NCBI GenBank assembly: GCA_030524635.1
Contig: JAUNGG010000001.1
Span: forward strand, 113,734 to 177,733
DNA from: Lachnospiraceae bacterium
GTDB taxonomy: Bacteria; Bacillota; Clostridia; Lachnospirales; Lachnospiraceae
Direction: 5' to 3'
Length of the DNA stretch: 64,000 nt
Shown piece after piece: positions 36,332-45,356 of this stretch. The first letter of the stretch is position 1, and each line of letters begins with the position of its first letter. Under the pieces are notes generated by a model. The model ran no database searches, had not been told where the DNA came from, and saw only the letters and a program-made list of their open reading frames with translations. The position numbers and the translations under genes are program-made.

Positions 36332-38148
36332 TTGGATATATCTGTAAATACACACCGGTCGAGGTGTTTGAGGCAATGGGGGAGGAGGTCCGGCGGATCG
36401 AACCGGAGGTTACCTCCTTTAATCAGGCCGATACCCTGATGCATCCCAATATCTGCAGCTTTGCCAAGGGACTTCTGGAGGATGCGCTGGAGCAGCATTA
36501 TGACGGCATTATCCTGACCACCTGCTGTGACAGCATCCGCAGGGTGTATGATGTGCTGAAGGAGAAGCTGCCGGATACCTTTGTCTACATTTTGGACATT
36601 CCGCGGATCACCAAAGATGCGGGGATCGGGCTGTATGAGAAGCGGATCCGCAGGATGATCCAGGAGTATGAAACGTACAGCGGGAAGCAGTTTGAGGAGG
36701 AGCGGCTTCTGGAGGTGTTGAGGGAGAAGCGGGGGATGAAAGCGGCAGAAGCCAGCGGGACAGAAGCCAGCGGGACGGAAACCAGCAGGACGGGAGCCAA
36801 TAGGATGGCAGCCGGGAGCGAGGCAAATAGACAAGCCTCGAATACATCTATGGAAGCTCCGCTGTCACTTCAGCCAGATCATTTAAATGTAGGGATCCTG
36901 GGAGCCAGGGCCAATGAAAGCATCCGCCGGATCCTGGAGAAGCATCATGTTAATGTGGCCTTTGATCTGACCTGTACCGGCTTAAAGCGGAAGCTTCTGA
37001 TTGAGGAGGACAATCTGCTGCCAGGATATGTCCGCGGTCTTTTAACCCAGTTCCCCTGTATGCGGATGGAGGCTGCGGCAGGCAGAGACCAATTGATCCA
37101 GACTTATGCAGGGAGCGTGGATGGTGTGATCTATCATACCGTCCAGTTTTGCGACAATTATTCCTATGAGTATGCCTGGTTGAAGGAAGGCTTTCAAAAG
37201 CCGCTGCTGCTTCTGGAAACGGATCATACCAGACAGAGCTACGGCCAGATCCTGACCAGGGTGGAGGCGTTTCTGGAATCTCTGCAGAACGGGGAGACAG
37301 GGAGCGCCGGAAAGCGAAAGAAGATTCGGGAAAGAAGGGAAAATGATACCATGTATGTGTTAGGCGTTGACAGCGGTTCCACATCCACCAATGCGGTTAT
37401 TATGGATCAGGACCGTAAGATCCGGGCATTTTCTGTGGTGCGTACAGGCGCCAAATCCGGGGAAAGTGCAGAACGAATTTTAAAAGAAGTTTTAGACAAG
37501 GCGGGGCTGAAGCGGGAGGACCTGACCTGGATCGTATCCACCGGATATGGGCGGGTCAGCATTCCTTATGCAGACGAAAATGTGACGGAGATCAGCTGTC
37601 ACGGCAGAGGCGCCCATTACTTTAATCCCAAGATCCGCACCATTCTGGATATCGGCGGGCAGGACAGCAAGGCCATCAAGCTGGATGAACGGGGTGAAGT
37701 GACGGACTTTGTTATGAATGACAAATGTGCTGCCGGAACGGGGCGCTTCCTGGAGGCTATCGCCCGCACGCTGGAGATCGATATCAGCCAGGTGGGACCT
37801 GCAGCGTTGACCTCCACCGAGGAGATTGAAATCACCAGCATGTGCACCGTATTTGCGGAGTCGGAGGTAATCTCTCTGATCGCCAACAATAAGGAGAAGG
37901 GAGATATTGCCAACGGTATCTGCCGGGCCATTGCCAATAAGGCGTATTCCCTGATGAAGCGGGTGGGGCTGGAACCGGATTACATGATGACAGGCGGTGT
38001 GGCAAAGAATCCAGGCGTGGTGCGGGCTGTGGAGGATAAGCTGCAGGCCAGGCTCTATATCTGCCCGGAACCGGAGATCGTGGGAGCGGTGGGAGCGGCT
38101 CTGTATGCACTGGACTGCTGCCATTCACAGGCAGAGCACATGGTCTGA
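36328..38148 (+). CDS. 2-hydroxyacyl-CoA dehydratase subunit fused to its ATP-dependent activase
   Basis: The 606-residue protein joins a dehydratase-like subunit (about 1-335) to an activase of the HgdC/BadF type (from Met342). The first part has GYICKYTPVEVFEAMG, HPNICSFAKG and TTCCDSIRR, which may hold a cluster. A low-complexity linker (about 148-182) carries repeated EASGTEASGTETS. The activase has LGVDSGSTSTNAV, DIGGQDSKAIKL and cluster cysteines in NDKCAAGTGRF and TSMCTVFAESE. Fusing them would fix their stoichiometry. An ATG at 37351 at the activase border has AAGGG about 12 bases ahead, so a separate activase might also be made. Confidence 0.85.
   Translation: MIGYICKYTPVEVFEAMGEEVRRIEPEVTSFNQADTLMHPNICSFAKGLLEDALEQHYDGIILTTCCDSIRRVYDVLKEKLPDTFVYILDIPRITKDAGIGLYEKRIRRMIQEYETYSGKQFEEERLLEVLREKRGMKAAEASGTEASGTETSRTGANRMAAGSEANRQASNTSMEAPLSLQPDHLNVGILGARANESIRRILEKHHVNVAFDLTCTGLKRKLLIEEDNLLPGYVRGLLTQFPCMRMEAAAGRDQLIQTYAGSVDGVIYHTVQFCDNYSYEYAWLKEGFQKPLLLLETDHTRQSYGQILTRVEAFLESLQNGETGSAGKRKKIRERRENDTMYVLGVDSGSTSTNAVIMDQDRKIRAFSVVRTGAKSGESAERILKEVLDKAGLKREDLTWIVSTGYGRVSIPYADENVTEISCHGRGAHYFNPKIRTILDIGGQDSKAIKLDERGEVTDFVMNDKCAAGTGRFLEAIARTLEIDISQVGPAALTSTEEIEITSMCTVFAESEVISLIANNKEKGDIANGICRAIANKAYSLMKRVGLEPDYMMTGGVAKNPGVVRAVEDKLQARLYICPEPEIVGAVGAALYALDCCHSQAEHMV
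36741..36800 (+). repeat. Short tandem repeat in the linker of the fusion gene
   Basis: GCCAGCGGGACAGAA-like units of 15 bases repeat about three times with drift, encoding the EASGT/ETSRT linker. Such repeats can change in number between strains without shifting the frame. Confidence 0.6.
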
Positions 38149-38293
38149 CAAAGTGGAGCGGCGGCGTTTGCCGCCTCTTGTTATTTGGCACATCACATGT
38201 TACAATTGTATGCATAAATTAAGCGATGCATTTTTGTGGCAGCGTGGGCGAATGACAATTGATGATGTGCTTCGGAAAGGAGCGTGGCGGCAG

Positions 38294-40009
38294 ATGGGTG
38301 ACACAGAGAGAAGGAAGCTTCCGGTAGGAATTGAGAACTTTGAGGAAATTCGTACAGAAGGATTTTATTATGTAGATAAGACAGCGATGATTCGAGACCT
38401 GCTCCAGAAATGGGGAAAGGTAAATCTGTTTACCAGGCCCAGGCGCTTTGGCAAGTCATTGAATATGAGCATGCTCAAATCCTTTTTTGAGATCGGCTGC
38501 GACAAGACCTTGTTTGATGGTCTGGAAATTTCAAAGGAAACCACACTTTGTGATGCATATATGGGAAAGTTCCCGGTTCTGTCCATCAGTTTGAAAGGGG
38601 TGAATGGCAACGATTACGCTTCAGCCCGTTCCATGATATGTTCCGTCATTGGCAGCGAGGCTATGCGGTTCCAGTTTTTACTGGAAAGCGAATTTCTGAC
38701 AGATAAAGATAAAAAATTATATCATCAGCTTACTGCCGTTGATGAAACGAACCAGGAAGTTTTTGTCATGCCGGATTCTGTTTTAGTGGGGAGCATACGG
38801 ACCTTGTCAGGTTTGCTGCAAAAGCATTATGGCAGGAAAATTATTATTTTAATTGATGAGTATGATGTGCCTTTGGCGAAAGCGAATGATAAGGGCTATT
38901 ATGATCAAATGGTTACTTTGATCCGGAATATATTTGAACAAGCACTGAAAACGAATGATGATCTTTACTTTGCTGTATTAACAGGATGTCTGCGTGTTGC
39001 TAAGGAAAGTATTTTTACAGGATTGAATAATCCAAAGATCCTCTCTATTACTACCGTCAGATTTGATGAGTATTTTGGCTTTACAGATGACGAGGTCAGG
39101 GAGATGCTGAAATACTATGATCTGGAGGACAAATACGATGCAGTCCGAGAGTGGTATGATGGATACCGTTTCGGTAATGTGGATGTATATTGCCCCTGGG
39201 ACGTTATCAGCTATTGTGATGAATTAACAGATGATCCTTCTATTGAGCCGAAGGATTACTGGTCGAATACCAGCGGCAACGATGTGGTGAAATATTTTAT
39301 CGAAAAGGTGGATCAGGGATTGGCTAAAAGCGAGATTGAGGCATTGGTTGCAGGGGAAACGGTAACCAAGGAAATCCATGAAGATCTGACTTATAACAGA
39401 CTGTATGATTCGATTGACAATATCTGGAGTGTACTGTTTACCACCGGGTATTTGACGCTGCGGGGAAAAGGGAAGGGCAGTCAATATCAGCTGGCAATTC
39501 CAAACATGGAGATCCGGAACATTTTTACCAGGCAGATCATGGTGATGTTTAAGGCAGCTGCAGGAAAGGATGGAGAGAGGCTGAATGCATTTTGTCAGGC
39601 ATTGCAGAATGGGAAAGCGGAAGAAGTAGAGAGAATATTTACTGATTACCTGGGAAAAACCATCAGTATTCGGGATACCTTCGTCCAGAAACCAACAAAG
39701 GAGAATTTTTATCATGGAATTTTGTTGGGCATCCTGGGTTTCAAGAACGGGTGGTATATAAAGTCAAATAAAGAATCTGGTGATGGTTACAGTGATATTT
39801 TGATTAAAATTGAGCGTGAAGGAATTGGAATCATCATGGAAGTGAAATATGCCGAAAATGCGGGGTATGAGTTGGCATGCAAGGAGGCATTGAGGCAAAT
39901 TGAAACAGAAAATTATGCTGCGGAACTTAAGGAAGAGGGGATCCACACGATTCTCAAGTACGGGATCGCCTGTTTTAAAAAGAAATGCAGAGTAATGCTT
40001 GAAAAATAA
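38294..40009 (+). CDS. AAA-ATPase-like protein with PD-(D/E)XK nuclease domain (DUF1703 type), copy 2
   Basis: The 571-residue protein matches the one at 5890-7581 in domain order: LPVGIENFEEIRTEGFYYVDK at the start, RPRRFGKS (Lys54), IILIDEYDVPL (Asp188-Glu189), FTGLNN and a C-terminal GYSDILIKIE with IIMEVKYAEN nuclease core. The nucleotide sequences have diverged widely, so it is an old paralogue or an independent acquisition, not a recent duplication. Start ATG 38294 begins at the conserved region; ATG 38252 is in frame but has a weaker ribosome site. Function is not established for the family. Confidence 0.9.
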   Translation: MGDTERRKLPVGIENFEEIRTEGFYYVDKTAMIRDLLQKWGKVNLFTRPRRFGKSLNMSMLKSFFEIGCDKTLFDGLEISKETTLCDAYMGKFPVLSISLKGVNGNDYASARSMICSVIGSEAMRFQFLLESEFLTDKDKKLYHQLTAVDETNQEVFVMPDSVLVGSIRTLSGLLQKHYGRKIIILIDEYDVPLAKANDKGYYDQMVTLIRNIFEQALKTNDDLYFAVLTGCLRVAKESIFTGLNNPKILSITTVRFDEYFGFTDDEVREMLKYYDLEDKYDAVREWYDGYRFGNVDVYCPWDVISYCDELTDDPSIEPKDYWSNTSGNDVVKYFIEKVDQGLAKSEIEALVAGETVTKEIHEDLTYNRLYDSIDNIWSVLFTTGYLTLRGKGKGSQYQLAIPNMEIRNIFTRQIMVMFKAAAGKDGERLNAFCQALQNGKAEEVERIFTDYLGKTISIRDTFVQKPTKENFYHGILLGILGFKNGWYIKSNKESGDGYSDILIKIEREGIGIIMEVKYAENAGYELACKEALRQIETENYAAELKEEGIHTILKYGIACFKKKCRVMLEK

Positions 40010-40011
40010 AG

Positions 40012-40045
40012 GGATGCTGCACTGATTTAGTGCAGCATCTTTTTA
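40012..40045 (+). terminator. Terminator after DUF1703 copy 2
   Basis: GATGCTGCACT and AGTGCAGCATC form an 11-base stem with a five-base loop, followed by TTTTT. Confidence 0.85.
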
Positions 40046-40076
40046 ACCAGATAATAAGATTGCTTTTCGTTCCAAT

Positions 40077-41891
40077 TTACTCAGCAAGGCAGGCATTTAC
40101 CCACGTAATAAAGTTCTCTGTAGAATTGCCTGTCCGCTCTGCCATGGTGTGTCCCATGCCCCATACGGTTTCAAAGTCTACCTGGCGTCCATAATTTTCC
40201 AGAGCCAGCTTAAGATTTATTTCCGTTGACAGGGCGGTGTCTCCCTGGGTGATGCCAGTGCGGATCCGCCAGTATGTTGCTACATTTGAAGTCTGATAGC
40301 CCTCATAGTAATCGCATAGATAATACATGGGATTGTACATATCCACGCGCACATCTACTGTGTTTCCTAAGAAATCTTTTTTTGCCAGATCTGCTGCATA
40401 TGCTGCTCCATAGATTTCATTATCTTTTAAAAGCTCCGCCATAATCGGGTCAAAATGGGCGCCCAGCCCGTCTCCGTATCCGAACAGTGTATTTTCTCCC
40501 TGGGTTCCTTCCAGATCATCAAAGGCTCCCACATGCTTGCTTGCTTTTTTGCAGTTTCGGATGAAATCTTCCACACTTGTGATAGCTGCTGTATTGGAAG
40601 CATTGTCATAGATTACCCACTGGGTATCCTGATTCAGGCTGTCAATATAGTCCTGAATCGTCTCATAGGTTGCAGGCTCCGTCTGCTCCAGCTCTGCAAA
40701 TCCGCGGTTGATACCATCATTCTGTATCTGGTTGTTTTCATCTACAAAGCCGCCGCCGGTCATGCCAGCCGGCTGCCTGGTTCCTTCTCGATCCGATCGA
40801 TCTGGGAAATCGCCTCCCATCATTCCTTTACCGGAGGATACGGTATATGGGAATTCCGTATCTTCAAGAAAGTGATTCAGTGAAGTCTCGATCACAGTTT
40901 TCATATAATCATAATAGCTTCCCGCCTGATAAATTCCCGTTTCCGACGGAGTCAGAGTCAGTACATTTCCTTCTTCATCCTTCAGCCCAAGTTCATTCAT
41001 GTAGAGAGCAAAGGCCTCTGCCATGCCATCAGAAAGCGCCTGTGTTTCCTCGTCCAGCCCGGTTCGGCTCATTCCTAAGTTCCACTCATAGGCCTCATCT
41101 GCATAATCCAGGTTTGTTACGGGGCACCAGCACATAGAGCCGGCTACGGCATCGCTGACTCCCGTCACTGCGCCGATCGCCTCCAGATAGGGAAGGTAAA
41201 GCTCGCTGTCTCCGGTGGCGCCCATAAGAGCGCTCTGTGCTCCGCCTCCGCTCATCCCGAAGGTAAAGATCCGCTCCATGCTGCCGGGTATATTTCCTTC
41301 GTTGTAGCGGATATAGCGTACCGCTGCCTTCAGGTCGGTTACTCCAGCCGGAGCTCCTTCGTTTCGGCCGCGGCAGCCTGCATTGACATAAATAAAGCCT
41401 GCGTTTGTGTAATCGGAAGCACTGCTCACATAATCGGACGGCGCTGCCATAGCCATATAGCCTGGAGTATTTACCGGAATTACAATAGGTGCTGTCATGG
41501 CTGTATAATTGCCGGCAGTTCCAGATTCCTTGATCCGGCAGGTATAGGTGCCGTCTCCGTTGTCTGCTGCTTCCATATAGGCCTCCGGCACAAAGATTCC
41601 CAGAGTTTCATATTCCGCAGCGGCCGGATTTTCGCAGTATGGGATTTCCACCTGCCAGTATACGCCATCTTCAGAATTATAATTCCATTTGGCGGAATCG
41701 ATTTGGGAAAGAGCTGTGACCACATTTCCAGCTGGCTCTTCTGGATTATCTGCGGCCTGCGTTTCTTCTGAGACCGCATTTTCTGTGCTTGATTTGGCTT
41801 CTGTTGTTGTGTTTGTTGTACCATTTCCTGCACAGCCGGAAAGTGTTAGAGCTGCTGCAGAAATTGCTGCCATAAATTTTGGGTATCTCAT
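40077..41891 (-). CDS. Subtype B tannase-like secreted lipoprotein esterase
   Basis: The 604-residue protein starts with a lipoprotein signal (LTLSGC, Cys20) and a Thr/Glu-rich linker (about 22-55). An alpha/beta-hydrolase domain follows, with the nucleophile elbow FGMSGGGAQ (Ser214), an acid in GAFDDLEGTQ and a histidine in WGMGHTMAE. The order and large insert (about 250-440) match bacterial tannases, which cleave galloyl esters. Lipid anchoring would keep it outside the membrane to act on plant polyphenols. Substrate should be regarded as likely aromatic ester. The IS110 element lies directly upstream and may have replaced or modified its promoter. Confidence 0.82.
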   Translation of the reverse strand: MRYPKFMAAISAAALTLSGCAGNGTTNTTTEAKSSTENAVSEETQAADNPEEPAGNVVTALSQIDSAKWNYNSEDGVYWQVEIPYCENPAAAEYETLGIFVPEAYMEAADNGDGTYTCRIKESGTAGNYTAMTAPIVIPVNTPGYMAMAAPSDYVSSASDYTNAGFIYVNAGCRGRNEGAPAGVTDLKAAVRYIRYNEGNIPGSMERIFTFGMSGGGAQSALMGATGDSELYLPYLEAIGAVTGVSDAVAGSMCWCPVTNLDYADEAYEWNLGMSRTGLDEETQALSDGMAEAFALYMNELGLKDEEGNVLTLTPSETGIYQAGSYYDYMKTVIETSLNHFLEDTEFPYTVSSGKGMMGGDFPDRSDREGTRQPAGMTGGGFVDENNQIQNDGINRGFAELEQTEPATYETIQDYIDSLNQDTQWVIYDNASNTAAITSVEDFIRNCKKASKHVGAFDDLEGTQGENTLFGYGDGLGAHFDPIMAELLKDNEIYGAAYAADLAKKDFLGNTVDVRVDMYNPMYYLCDYYEGYQTSNVATYWRIRTGITQGDTALSTEINLKLALENYGRQVDFETVWGMGHTMAERTGNSTENFITWVNACLAE

Positions 41892-41911
41892 ATTTTATGA
41901 TCTCCTCCTAA

Positions 41912-42183
41912 TATATAAGTGTAGGGTTTCAGTACCCAACAGCCAGTTGGGACTTAATCCTCTCATTGTTTAAGCTGTATAATGATTAAGCATCGGTCTG
42001 ACCTTTTTTCTCCTTGGACCATTAGGCGTCCGTGTGAAAGCCTGTCAGCCAGCTTATCATTACAGCCGTTCGATTTATGTAGGTGGGACTGCCTTGTGTA
42101 CGTCCGATTGAAACCCCAGGAGATTGAATAAGCAATGAGGAATGCTGGATACCATGCAAATTCAACTTATGGAGGAATCGTTT
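41912..42183 (+). other. Non-coding left end of the IS110 element, candidate bridge-RNA region
   Basis: About 270 bases of structured non-coding DNA precede the IS110 transposase. They include a CCCAAC/GTTGGG hairpin (about 41936-41951) and a TATAAT at 41978-41983. A run of further hairpin-prone segments follows down to the ribosome site at 42171. IS110-group elements encode a bridge RNA in this position that pairs with target and donor DNA. I cannot define its exact ends or guide loops by eye. Confidence 0.5.
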
Positions 42184-43410
42184 ATGTACAATGCAGTTGG
42201 AATTGATGCTTCTAAATTAAAAAGCACCATTACCGTAATTCAGCCCGCCGGAGTCGTTATCCGTAAACCCTTTGATGTCCTACATACATCAGGCGAGCTT
42301 AACACCCTTGTAACCTATCTACAGTCTCTGGATGGTGAAACCAGAGCTGTCATTGAATGTACAGGCCGCTATCACGAACCTGTAGTTAAGGCTTTATCTG
42401 AAGCCGGCATCTTCGTCTCTGCTGTCAATCCTAAACTGATCAAAGGACAAAAACAGAACTCTCTCCGTAAAGTAAAATCAGATCCTGCTGATGCTCGTAA
42501 AATCGCAAGATATGCTCTTGACAATTGGGCCGAACTGCGACAGTATTCAAGTATGGATACTACAAGAGAACAGCTAAAAACCCTTAATTCGCAGTTTGAC
42601 TTCTTTATGAAGCAGAAAGTCGCTGCAAAAACCAACCTTATCTCACTTCTGGATAATACATATCCGGGTGTGAATAAACTCTTCGATAGTCCTGTCAGAG
42701 AAGACGGCAGCGAAAAGTGGATTGATTATGCCTACTCCTTTTGGCATGTTGACTGCGTTCGCAAAATCGGTTTAAAAGCGTTTACCGAGCGTTATGAGGC
42801 ATTCTGCAAAAAGCATCACTATAACTTTCAGAAAGGAAAACCAGCGGAGCTTTTCGAGGCTTCCAAACAGCTTGTTGCAGTATTTCCAAAAGAGAAATCC
42901 TACAAGCTCCTCATTCAGCAAAGCATTCAACAATTAAATCTTGCCTCAGAGCACATCGAAGTACTTCGAAAGGAAATGAATGAATTAGCTTCAACGCTTC
43001 CTGAATACGATACCGTAATGAGCATGTATGGTGTCGGTGAAACCTATGGCCCCCAGCTCATTGCCGAAATCGGTGATGTATCGCGTTTTACTCATCGTGA
43101 AGCTATCACTGCTTTCGCAGGTGTTGACCCCGGTGTAAATGAATCAGGGCAGTTCAAACAGAACAGTAACCGTGCTTCCAAAAACGGTTCAACAAGACTT
43201 CGCAAAACACTTTTTCAGGTCATGACTACGTATCTGCAAAATAAGCCTGTTAACGAACCGGTTTATCAGTTTCTTGATAGAAAACGGGCTGAAGGAAAAC
43301 CTTATCTCGTTTATATGACTGCTGGTGCCAATAAGTTCCTCAGGATCTATTACGGCAAAGTCAAGGAATGCTTACGTAATCTGGAACAGGAATCAATCGA
43401 AGAGTCTTAA
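42184..43410 (+). CDS. IS110-family transposase (DEDD/RuvC-like with serine domain)
   Basis: The 408-residue protein has the N-terminal DEDD domain (Asp in VGIDASK, Glu in AVIECTGRYHE, Asp pair in KVKSDPADARKIARYAL) and the C-terminal Transposase_20 domain. The latter carries a conserved block MYGVGETYGPQLIAEIGD, AITAFAGVDPG and NRASKNGSTRLRKTLF, which includes the catalytic serine. IS110 enzymes use a bridge RNA to choose target and donor sites. The frame is intact, so the element may be active. Start ATG 42184 has GGAGG eight bases ahead. Confidence 0.95.
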   Translation: MYNAVGIDASKLKSTITVIQPAGVVIRKPFDVLHTSGELNTLVTYLQSLDGETRAVIECTGRYHEPVVKALSEAGIFVSAVNPKLIKGQKQNSLRKVKSDPADARKIARYALDNWAELRQYSSMDTTREQLKTLNSQFDFFMKQKVAAKTNLISLLDNTYPGVNKLFDSPVREDGSEKWIDYAYSFWHVDCVRKIGLKAFTERYEAFCKKHHYNFQKGKPAELFEASKQLVAVFPKEKSYKLLIQQSIQQLNLASEHIEVLRKEMNELASTLPEYDTVMSMYGVGETYGPQLIAEIGDVSRFTHREAITAFAGVDPGVNESGQFKQNSNRASKNGSTRLRKTLFQVMTTYLQNKPVNEPVYQFLDRKRAEGKPYLVYMTAGANKFLRIYYGKVKECLRNLEQESIEES

Positions 43411-43544
43411 TTGTTGTCACACATACCTGGTTAAAAGCTGGCTGTTAAGGCAGCTTATTTCGTGTTCCCTTTTTTCTGACAAAACTTTTTTCAATTTATA
43501 CTTGACTTTTTATTAGTAGGCTTTCAAGTTGCTCCCAGCATGGC

Positions 43545-45356
43545 TCAGGTGGCGAAGCCTGCATACTGGGTCATGTATAACTCATAGTATTTCCCCTGTT
43601 TCGCCAGCAGATTCGTATGACTGCCGCTTTCGATGATCCTGCCCTGGTCCATAACAACGATCATATCCGCATCCCGGATGGTGCTGAGGCGATGGGCGAT
43701 GATGATGCTGGTCCGGTTCTCCATGATACGCTGCATGGCGATCTGGATAGCTTTTTCTGTCCGGGTATCTACATTGGAAGTGGCTTCATCCAGGATCAGG
43801 ATCTGGGGATCTGCCACAAAGGCACGGGCGATGGCCAGCAGCTGACGCTGCCCCTGGCTGATATTAGCCCCTGCCCCGGTGAGCATGGTATCCATGCCCT
43901 GGGGGAGCATGTCGATCAGATCTCTGCAGCGGCTCATATCAATCGCTTTTTCCAGCTGCTGGTTTGTGGCGGCTTCGTTGGCGTATTTCAGATTGCTGCG
44001 GACGGTATCGGAAAACAGCACGGTATCCTGCAGGACGATTGCTGCATGCTTTCGCAGCCTGTTTCGGGACAGGCCGGCAATATTTTGATCATTGATCCGG
44101 ATCTCTCCGCTTTCCATGTCATAAAAACGCATCAGCAGGTTCACAATGGTGGTTTTTCCGCTGCCGGTGGAGCCTACCAGTGCCACCTTTTTCCCGGAGG
44201 GGATTGTCAGAGTGAAATCACGGATCACCGGATGCCCCGGAACATAGGAGAAGTTTACATGGTTAAAATGCACAGCCGCATTGCCGCTGGAAGCCAGATC
44301 CATTCCCGTCATATCTTCGCCGGCTTCCTCCAGGACGGCAAACACCCGCTCTGCACCGGCTATGGCGGTCTGAAGCTGTCCGTAGATCTGGGCGATCTCA
44401 TTGATCGGGCGGCTGAATTGTTTGGCGTATACGATAAAAGCGGAAATAACGCCTACGGAGATCAGGCCGTGAACGGCAAAATAGCCGCCGAAGGCTGCAA
44501 TGATCACAAAGCCGATATTGCCGATGCTGTTCATGATCGGCCCCATTACACCGCTGAAGATATCGGTGCGGATACCGGCTTTTGTCAGCTCATCGGCTGT
44601 GGCGCAGAATTCTTCTATGGTGGCATCCTGATGATTGTAGGCAACTACGGTGTGATAGCCGGAGACCATCTCCTCCACGGTACCATTCAGCCTGCCCAGC
44701 AGCATCTGCCGTTTTCTGGAAAATTTGCGGACATTTTTAGAAAGGATCCTGGTTGCAAGCAAGGTTAAGAGCACAGTGGCACAGCTTAAAAGGGCCAGCT
44801 GCCAGCAATAGAAGAGCATGACTGCCACAGTCCCCATGATCGTCAGCACGCCGGAAAATAAAGAGGGCAGAGACTGAGAAACGGTGGTGGATATATTTTC
44901 AATATCGTTGGTCATGCGGCTCATAACATCACCGTGGGAATGGGTATCCAGATACTGGATCGGCAGGTCAATGATTTTTCCAAACAGCTCCTGGCGCATC
45001 TGCTTTACGATACGCTGGCTGAGCCTGGCGCTGATCAGGCCCTGCAGCAGCTGGCAGCCGCTGTAGAGTAAATAGACTGCAAACATCAGAGCCAGCGTGG
45101 GGGCAGCCCTTCCTTCTCTTGTCGCTGCAATGATGTCAATGGCCCTGCTTTGCAGGCTGGGTGCATAGATTCCGCAGAGCGTGCCCAGTATGACAATCAG
45201 GAGCATGGTAATGACCATTGCTTTTTCCCGGGCAAAATAGGTCAGGATACGGGTAAGGGTTTCCCGAACATTTTCTGCATGCTCCACCTGGGCAAACCGT
45301 GCCTCCCGGTTCATTCCTGGCAGAGTACGTTCCAATAATTTCTTTTCGTCAGCCAT
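43545..45356 (-). CDS. ABC exporter subunit, second half of a heterodimer
   Basis: The 603-residue protein has six membrane segments (about 55-330) and a C-terminal ATPase with Walker A GSTGSGKTT, signature ISQGQRQ and Walker B ILILDEATSNVD. The Gln in place of Gly in the signature (SQGQ) and the intact glutamate mark it as one half of an LmrCD/YknUV-like pair. The start is at 45356, with GGAGAGGAGG six bases ahead and the gene overlapping the upstream subunit by eight bases; an in-frame start at 45386 is inside that gene. It probably exports drugs or peptides. Confidence 0.92.
   Translation of the reverse strand: MADEKKLLERTLPGMNREARFAQVEHAENVRETLTRILTYFAREKAMVITMLLIVILGTLCGIYAPSLQSRAIDIIAATREGRAAPTLALMFAVYLLYSGCQLLQGLISARLSQRIVKQMRQELFGKIIDLPIQYLDTHSHGDVMSRMTNDIENISTTVSQSLPSLFSGVLTIMGTVAVMLFYCWQLALLSCATVLLTLLATRILSKNVRKFSRKRQMLLGRLNGTVEEMVSGYHTVVAYNHQDATIEEFCATADELTKAGIRTDIFSGVMGPIMNSIGNIGFVIIAAFGGYFAVHGLISVGVISAFIVYAKQFSRPINEIAQIYGQLQTAIAGAERVFAVLEEAGEDMTGMDLASSGNAAVHFNHVNFSYVPGHPVIRDFTLTIPSGKKVALVGSTGSGKTTIVNLLMRFYDMESGEIRINDQNIAGLSRNRLRKHAAIVLQDTVLFSDTVRSNLKYANEAATNQQLEKAIDMSRCRDLIDMLPQGMDTMLTGAGANISQGQRQLLAIARAFVADPQILILDEATSNVDTRTEKAIQIAMQRIMENRTSIIIAHRLSTIRDADMIVVMDQGRIIESGSHTNLLAKQGKYYELYMTQYAGFAT

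Larger units (their letters stand above)
41912..43544 (+). mobile_element. IS110-family insertion sequence (ends approximate)
   Basis: One transposase gene is flanked by about 270 non-coding bases on the left and about 130 on the right. IS110 elements lack clear inverted repeats and target duplications, so the boundaries given are limits set by the neighbouring genes. Confidence 0.7.

Noticed and set aside
43617..44768. Plus-strand reading frame of 383 codons opposite the ABC exporter gene
   Set aside because: It mirrors the ATPase gene and its translation has no recognisable domain.
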